Below, in pieces: positions 60,080 to 64,000 of a stretch of DNA of 64,000 bases (position 1 is its first letter; each line of letters starts with the position of its first letter). A program made the translations under genes and the position numbers. Source of the stretch: AP-15 sp963698995 (GTDB lineage: Bacteria > Pseudomonadota > Alphaproteobacteria > ATCC43930 > CGMCC-115725); contig CAVOTD010000004.1 of assembly GCA_963698995.1 (NCBI GenBank), positions 62,001 through 126,000 on the forward strand, in the 5' to 3' direction. The notes under the pieces are model-generated. The model had not been told where the DNA came from. It did not search any database and was given only the letters and a program-made list of their open reading frames with translations.

Positions 60080-60667
60080 GTGCTAAAAACCTGGAAGAGG
60101 TGCTCGAGTATGACTGCGTATGTTCGCATCGTGTGGATGGCGCTGATGGCTGTCTTGCCGTTGGCCGGCTGCTCTCCCGGAAGTGACCTGCCGGTGCTTT
60201 CTGCCAAGCCCGATGTGTCGTCGTATCACCTGGGACCGGGAGACAAGCTCGAAATCAAGGTGCTCGGCGCCGATGAGTTGGCCGGTCAATACTCGGTTCA
60301 AGACGACGGGACCATTAAAATGTTGATGGTCGGCGAGGTGCCGGCGGCGGGCTTGACCCCGGAACAGGTCCAAGCCAGGATTGAAGACAAATTGAAGGCG
60401 GGCCGATTCATTACCCAACCGCATGCCAGCGTCGCGGTTTTGACCTATCGACCATTCTATATTCTGGGCGAAGTCTCGAGGCCGGGTGGTTATCCCTACG
60501 TTAGCGGCATGAAAGTGCTCAGTGCTGTAGCAGCCGGAGGAGGTTACACTTACCGGGCGAATCAAAACTACGTAATCCTCACGCGAAACGGCGAGGAGAA
60601 CAGGGCAGATATTCTGTTATCGATTCAGCCCGACGATATCATCCGGGTTCCCGAACGTTACTTCTGA
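60080..60667 (+). CDS. Polysaccharide export lipoprotein (Wza/GumB/ExoF family)
   Basis: A 195-residue outer-membrane export component. The GTG at 60080 is chosen for the GGAGGG site 7 bases upstream. The signal peptide ends in the lipobox LPLAGCS (Cys near residue 31). The Poly_export domain follows with YHLGPGDKLEIKVLGADEL and VQDDGTIKMLMVGEVPAAGL. The SLBB-type part has YILGEVSRPGGYPYVSGMKV. It is short like GumB, lacking the extra SLBB repeats of Wza. No partner Wzc/BY-kinase gene is in the window. Confidence 0.93.
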   Translation: MLKTWKRCSSMTAYVRIVWMALMAVLPLAGCSPGSDLPVLSAKPDVSSYHLGPGDKLEIKVLGADELAGQYSVQDDGTIKMLMVGEVPAAGLTPEQVQARIEDKLKAGRFITQPHASVAVLTYRPFYILGEVSRPGGYPYVSGMKVLSAVAAGGGYTYRANQNYVILTRNGEENRADILLSIQPDDIIRVPERYF

Positions 60668-61040
60668 TTTCGCGGACTATCCGACCCTGCCGAACGGCGG
60701 GTTATTCCGGTCGGAAACGGCGAGCAGAAGCGCCGCGGGTATTGGCGCCAATGCGCCGATCCACGAGACGGCCGCGATTGCTGATGTGCACATACGGTCG
60801 GCCCGGTTCATCCTCCGAATTTCGCGGATCAGAAATGCCTATGGTTCTGTAGTCAATCTTATCCAAACGGTGTCAAGCCGAAGCATTGCAGGGAGGCGCC
60901 TGTGCCATTGCAATGCCATGGCTTCCGGCGACTTGGTCCTTGCGGCATGTCTCAACCGAGGTTAATTGTCGTTCTTGGCGGTCGATAGCGCTGCCTCGCC
61001 GGGCGAGGCGGTATGGTCCGTCCGTACCGCACAACGAGAA
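60668..61040. other. Intergenic stretch with no recognised gene
   Basis: About 370 bases. The reading frame of the downstream GT-C gene is open from 60966 (TTG), so the last 75 bases may be coding if that start is used. Otherwise nothing is recognised. Confidence 0.35.
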
Positions 61041-62738
61041 ATGGCGTACCCATCGGCAAATCTAGGTGGCTGTGTGGTGAGACTGCCGATACACACGATT
61101 CGCAAAGGCGAGCACGCTGCCGTTTTTGTTTTCCTATTAGGGTCTATAGTGTCCCTACAAGCGCTAGGTGGTGCATATGCGAGCGGTTTCGGCGGGTACC
61201 CGGACGAACCCGCCCATCTGGTGACCGCGCTGATGGTTCGGGACTACTTAGCTGGTCTCGATTTTCGCCACGCTTTGCAGTTTGCACAACAATATTACTT
61301 ACATTACCCAAAGGTGGCGATCGGCGTCTGGCCGCCTGTGTTCTACGGTGCGCTCGGCAGTTGGTTCCTAATCGTCGGCGCCTCGCGCGGCGCGGCCATC
61401 ATGTTCATCGCCATTGTCGCCGCGGCGACGGCCAGTGTCACCTATTTCGTCGGCAAACGTTTGATTGGCCGTTGGGCAGGTGTTTTGGCTGCCGTCCTAT
61501 TCGTAGCATCACCGTCGGTACAGGAGTCAAGCGCTCGAGTGATGAGCGAGCATCTTGTCACCTTGGCGATGCTGGTGAGCACGCTGTGCTTTGCTCGGTT
61601 CGCGAGAACCAAACGGATCAGCGACGGTCTCGCATTCGGAACTGTTGCGGCCATTGCCATCTTGACGCACGGCAACGCCTGGGCGCTTGGCCTGGTGCCA
61701 GGTGTAACCCTCGCGCTTACCAACAGATGGTATCTTCTACGTCGCCCGGGATTGTGGCTTTCAGCGGTCCCAGTCCTGGTTACTTGTGTTCCCTGGTACG
61801 TTCTTGCGCCCAGTATAGTGGCTGGTCGAGGCAGTGATGTTTTTTCGCTCATAGTTGAGGCGGTGCCCGGTTATGCCTCGTTTATCTATCTGGGAGTGGG
61901 ACTCCCGGTTCTCATCTTCGCATTGGTTGGCTTATGGGCCAAAGTCATCCGAGTTACCCCCCGGACCGAAGTAGCGCCTGAGTGGGCGGCGCTCGCCGGA
62001 CTGGCGATCGCCACGTTAATGCTGCATAGCGTGCTCCCGGTTCCGGTTGACAGCCGCTATATGGTACTGTTGATACCTTCAGTCGTTCTCTTCTCCGCGG
62101 CGGGCGTCAACGAGGTTGCGCATCGGCTCGGCGCTTACCTACCGATCGGTGTTGTCCGCGTTGGTTTGGCCCTGGCATTGATGGCAGCCTTTAGCGTGGA
62201 GAGCTTTGCCCTTCCGCTGCAGCTGAGGAACGGGGGTTACGAGGCATTGGTGCGAGATGTGATGGCCAGGGTCTCAAATGTCCCGCAGGTTTGGCTGATA
62301 TCCTCCGGCTCAACCGGCGAAGGCTGCTTAGTCGCGGCGGTCGCTCTTCAAGAGGCGCGTCCTAACAGCTATGTCCTCCGAGGCAAGACAATCCTGGCGG
62401 GCGGGGACTGGTTCTGGGACGGTACGCAGGATCGATTCGACACACCAGCGAAATTGGCTGAGCTTCTCGATGACATGCCCGTCACGATCATCGTGATCGA
62501 TGATCGTGTTCCGCCAAACCAGCACCGTCCCTATCACGATCGCCTAAAACAACTCGTAACCAGTGAAGACGATAGATGGGAGCTCATCGGGTCCTATCCA
62601 CAAATGCAGGATGGTATCGTGTTTGCGAACTCTTTGCACGTTTATGCACGGCGTCCGGTCGCGTCTCTTACCAGCGATCCGCCCGCGATCCAGCTCGATC
62701 GGCTCAGGGCCTTGATGGTTCGAAAAGAATTGCGCTAG
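61041..62738 (+). CDS. GT-C/GT39-type integral membrane glycosyltransferase
   Basis: A 565-residue protein with about 11 membrane helices and a soluble C-terminal domain. The first periplasmic loop has the acidic GT-C motif in FGGYPDEPAHLVTALMVRDY, followed by VAIGVWPPVFYGALGSWF as in PMT/ArnT-like proteins. Such enzymes use polyprenyl-phosphate sugars and act on the periplasmic side. The ATG at 61041 is taken as start; a TTG at 60966 and GTG codons near 61074 are alternatives, and none has a good ribosome site. It is co-directional with the next gene, which begins about 105 bases further on. Confidence 0.75.
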   Translation: MAYPSANLGGCVVRLPIHTIRKGEHAAVFVFLLGSIVSLQALGGAYASGFGGYPDEPAHLVTALMVRDYLAGLDFRHALQFAQQYYLHYPKVAIGVWPPVFYGALGSWFLIVGASRGAAIMFIAIVAAATASVTYFVGKRLIGRWAGVLAAVLFVASPSVQESSARVMSEHLVTLAMLVSTLCFARFARTKRISDGLAFGTVAAIAILTHGNAWALGLVPGVTLALTNRWYLLRRPGLWLSAVPVLVTCVPWYVLAPSIVAGRGSDVFSLIVEAVPGYASFIYLGVGLPVLIFALVGLWAKVIRVTPRTEVAPEWAALAGLAIATLMLHSVLPVPVDSRYMVLLIPSVVLFSAAGVNEVAHRLGAYLPIGVVRVGLALALMAAFSVESFALPLQLRNGGYEALVRDVMARVSNVPQVWLISSGSTGEGCLVAAVALQEARPNSYVLRGKTILAGGDWFWDGTQDRFDTPAKLAELLDDMPVTIIVIDDRVPPNQHRPYHDRLKQLVTSEDDRWELIGSYPQMQDGIVFANSLHVYARRPVASLTSDPPAIQLDRLRALMVRKELR

Positions 62739-62843
62739 AGGTGTCTTGGGTATCGCCAGAGCCCGAAGCCGGAGGTCGAGCCCCATTCGATCATCTGCAC
62801 ACCCCCAAAATGAGACGACCGTCCTCTGCCACCGGAAGGGCTC

Positions 62844-64000
62844 ATGATCGCTACCGTTAATGCGCGGGTCAAACGGCATTTCCTAATCGGGCTGTTTCTG
62901 ATCTGCATGTGCGGGCTGATGTTGCAGATAATAGAGACAAGAATTCTGTCGGTCACCTCCTATTATTACTTGGCCTTCTTCGCCATAAGCATGGCGATGT
63001 TCGGCATGACCGGTGGATCCCTCTTCGTGTATTTCCGGCAATCGTGGTTTCCAAGCGAGCGGTTGCTCGAAAACATGGTATGGATCTGCGCGGCTTTTGG
63101 TCTAGCTGTCGTAGTCTCGACGCTGCTCCTCATTTCAACCATTGTGATCGGCAGCGGTAAAATAGAATCGCTCCGCATGGAATTGCCCATGATGGCGCTG
63201 GTTTGGCTCAAGCTGATCCTGATCTTGGCGACACCATACTTTTTCGCCGGGATGGCGATTTCGCTGGCCCTGACGCGCAGCCCTTGGCCGGTACCCTTGG
63301 TCTATGGCGTCGATTTGATTGGCGCAGCGACCGGTTGTCTGGTGGTTCTTACAGTATTGTCCTTGATTGACGCCGTGTCCGCCATGTTCCTGGTCGGGGC
63401 GTTTGGCACTCTAGGGGCCGTGTTCTTCTCGGCCGCACACCGTGCGGCCGGCTACCCCGGTGTGCCGCTCCTCATGCTGGCGCGCCTGCGGATTTTTGCA
63501 CGGCCAGCCGCGCTTGCCGCGGTCTTTGCGTTGCTCGCGCTGTGCAATGCGGCGATCCAGCCATACGGGCTGAAGCTCTCGGTGGTCAAGGACCAGATCG
63601 AGACCGCCACGCCGGATTCCTTCATCTGGTGGAACTCATTTTCACGGATCAATGTGGATCGGAGCATGAGCGGTCCGCCGCACATGTGGGGCGCATCTGC
63701 CGAGATGCCCGCAACCGTGATCGACGCACGGCACATGGCGATCGACGGATCGGCTGCGAGTTCAATGTATCGGTTCGACGGTGACTTGTCGAAGCTCGCA
63801 TTCCTGAGATACGACATTACCAATCTGGCCTATTCCATACGTCACGAGGGTCGTGCGGCCGTCATCGGGGTGGGCGGCGGCAGAGACCTGCTATCGGCGC
63901 AACTCTTTGGCTTCCAAGACGTAACCGGCGTCGAACTCAACCCGATCTTCGTTGATATGCTGACCCGGGTTCTCGCCGACTACAACCGATTGGCGACGCG
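62844..64000 (+). CDS. Membrane-anchored spermidine-synthase-like protein (partial, runs off window)
   Basis: The ATG at 62844 is preceded by GGAAGGG. The open frame continues to the window end (385 codons so far). About seven membrane helices occupy the first 230 residues (for example YYYLAFFAISMAMFGMTGGS and WLKLILILATPYFFAGMAIS). A soluble part with the SAM/dcSAM-binding fold follows: AAVIGVGGGRDLLSAQLFGF then VTGVELNPIFVDML. This is the layout of fused membrane and spermidine/spermine-synthase-like proteins. Whether it makes polyamines is unknown; the acceptor-site residues lie beyond the window. Confidence 0.78.
   Translation, partial: MIATVNARVKRHFLIGLFLICMCGLMLQIIETRILSVTSYYYLAFFAISMAMFGMTGGSLFVYFRQSWFPSERLLENMVWICAAFGLAVVVSTLLLISTIVIGSGKIESLRMELPMMALVWLKLILILATPYFFAGMAISLALTRSPWPVPLVYGVDLIGAATGCLVVLTVLSLIDAVSAMFLVGAFGTLGAVFFSAAHRAAGYPGVPLLMLARLRIFARPAALAAVFALLALCNAAIQPYGLKLSVVKDQIETATPDSFIWWNSFSRINVDRSMSGPPHMWGASAEMPATVIDARHMAIDGSAASSMYRFDGDLSKLAFLRYDITNLAYSIRHEGRAAVIGVGGGRDLLSAQLFGFQDVTGVELNPIFVDMLTRVLADYNRLAT

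Overview
The window reads as high-GC chromosomal DNA of an alphaproteobacterium. This is inferred from GC-rich codon use, the fused TreS-maltokinase and amylase-GlgE genes, and IS110, IS630 and DUF4372-type IS4 elements. No rRNA or phylogenetic marker fixes the genus. One tRNA, tRNA-Ser(CGA), is present. No CRISPR array, integrase or replication origin was seen.

Layout. 0-0.8 kb: an IS110 remnant. 0.8-7.6 kb: a minus-strand run encoding a type III polyketide synthase, an ICMT-type methyltransferase, an MFS exporter, a cytochrome P450, a dicarboxylate/amino-acid symporter and a periplasmic binding protein, with a ThDP enzyme divergent from its head. 9.35-11.73 kb: a nested insertion, in which an IS630 element sits in codon 5 of an IS4-family transposase gene and the IS4 itself sits in a small palindrome with a 9-bp target duplication. 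11.8-30.9 kb: a metallo-hydrolase followed by a long plus-strand alpha-glucan/trehalose locus (amylase-GlgE fusion, TreS-maltokinase fusion, GlgB, GlgX, TreZ, MalQ, TreY). TreS, maltokinase, GlgE and GlgB link trehalose to branched glucan through maltose-1-phosphate. GlgX and MalQ trim and rearrange maltodextrins, and TreY and TreZ convert glucan back to trehalose. 30.9-34 kb: a decaying stretch with remnants of panE, kup and phoD around an intact cupin gene. 34-36 kb: a DadA-like oxidase, a glycine-zipper protein and the tRNA.

From 36 kb to the end lies a mosaic surface-polysaccharide region, locally much more AT-rich (clearest near 38.5-40.5 and 45.7-47.6 kb). It holds two DegT/DnrJ aminotransferases, two SDR-type sugar-nucleotide enzymes, glucose-1-phosphate cytidylyltransferase, GT2 and GT4 glycosyltransferases, a GT-C protein, a Wzx-type flippase, a Wza/GumB-type export lipoprotein, an outer-membrane barrel, a VanZ protein, a GH5 hydrolase, simple methyltransferases, three tandem sugar C-methyltransferases and a phytanoyl-CoA-dioxygenase-like protein. 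The likely product is an exported glycan with an unusual branched or methylated sugar.

Many otherwise well-conserved genes on both strands carry single-base frameshifts (about twenty, often in short homopolymers). Most look like uncorrected assembly indels rather than biology, so these genes are annotated across their full span with the shift noted. kup and phoD differ: they also have in-frame stop codons and lost 5' ends, and are genuine pseudogenes.
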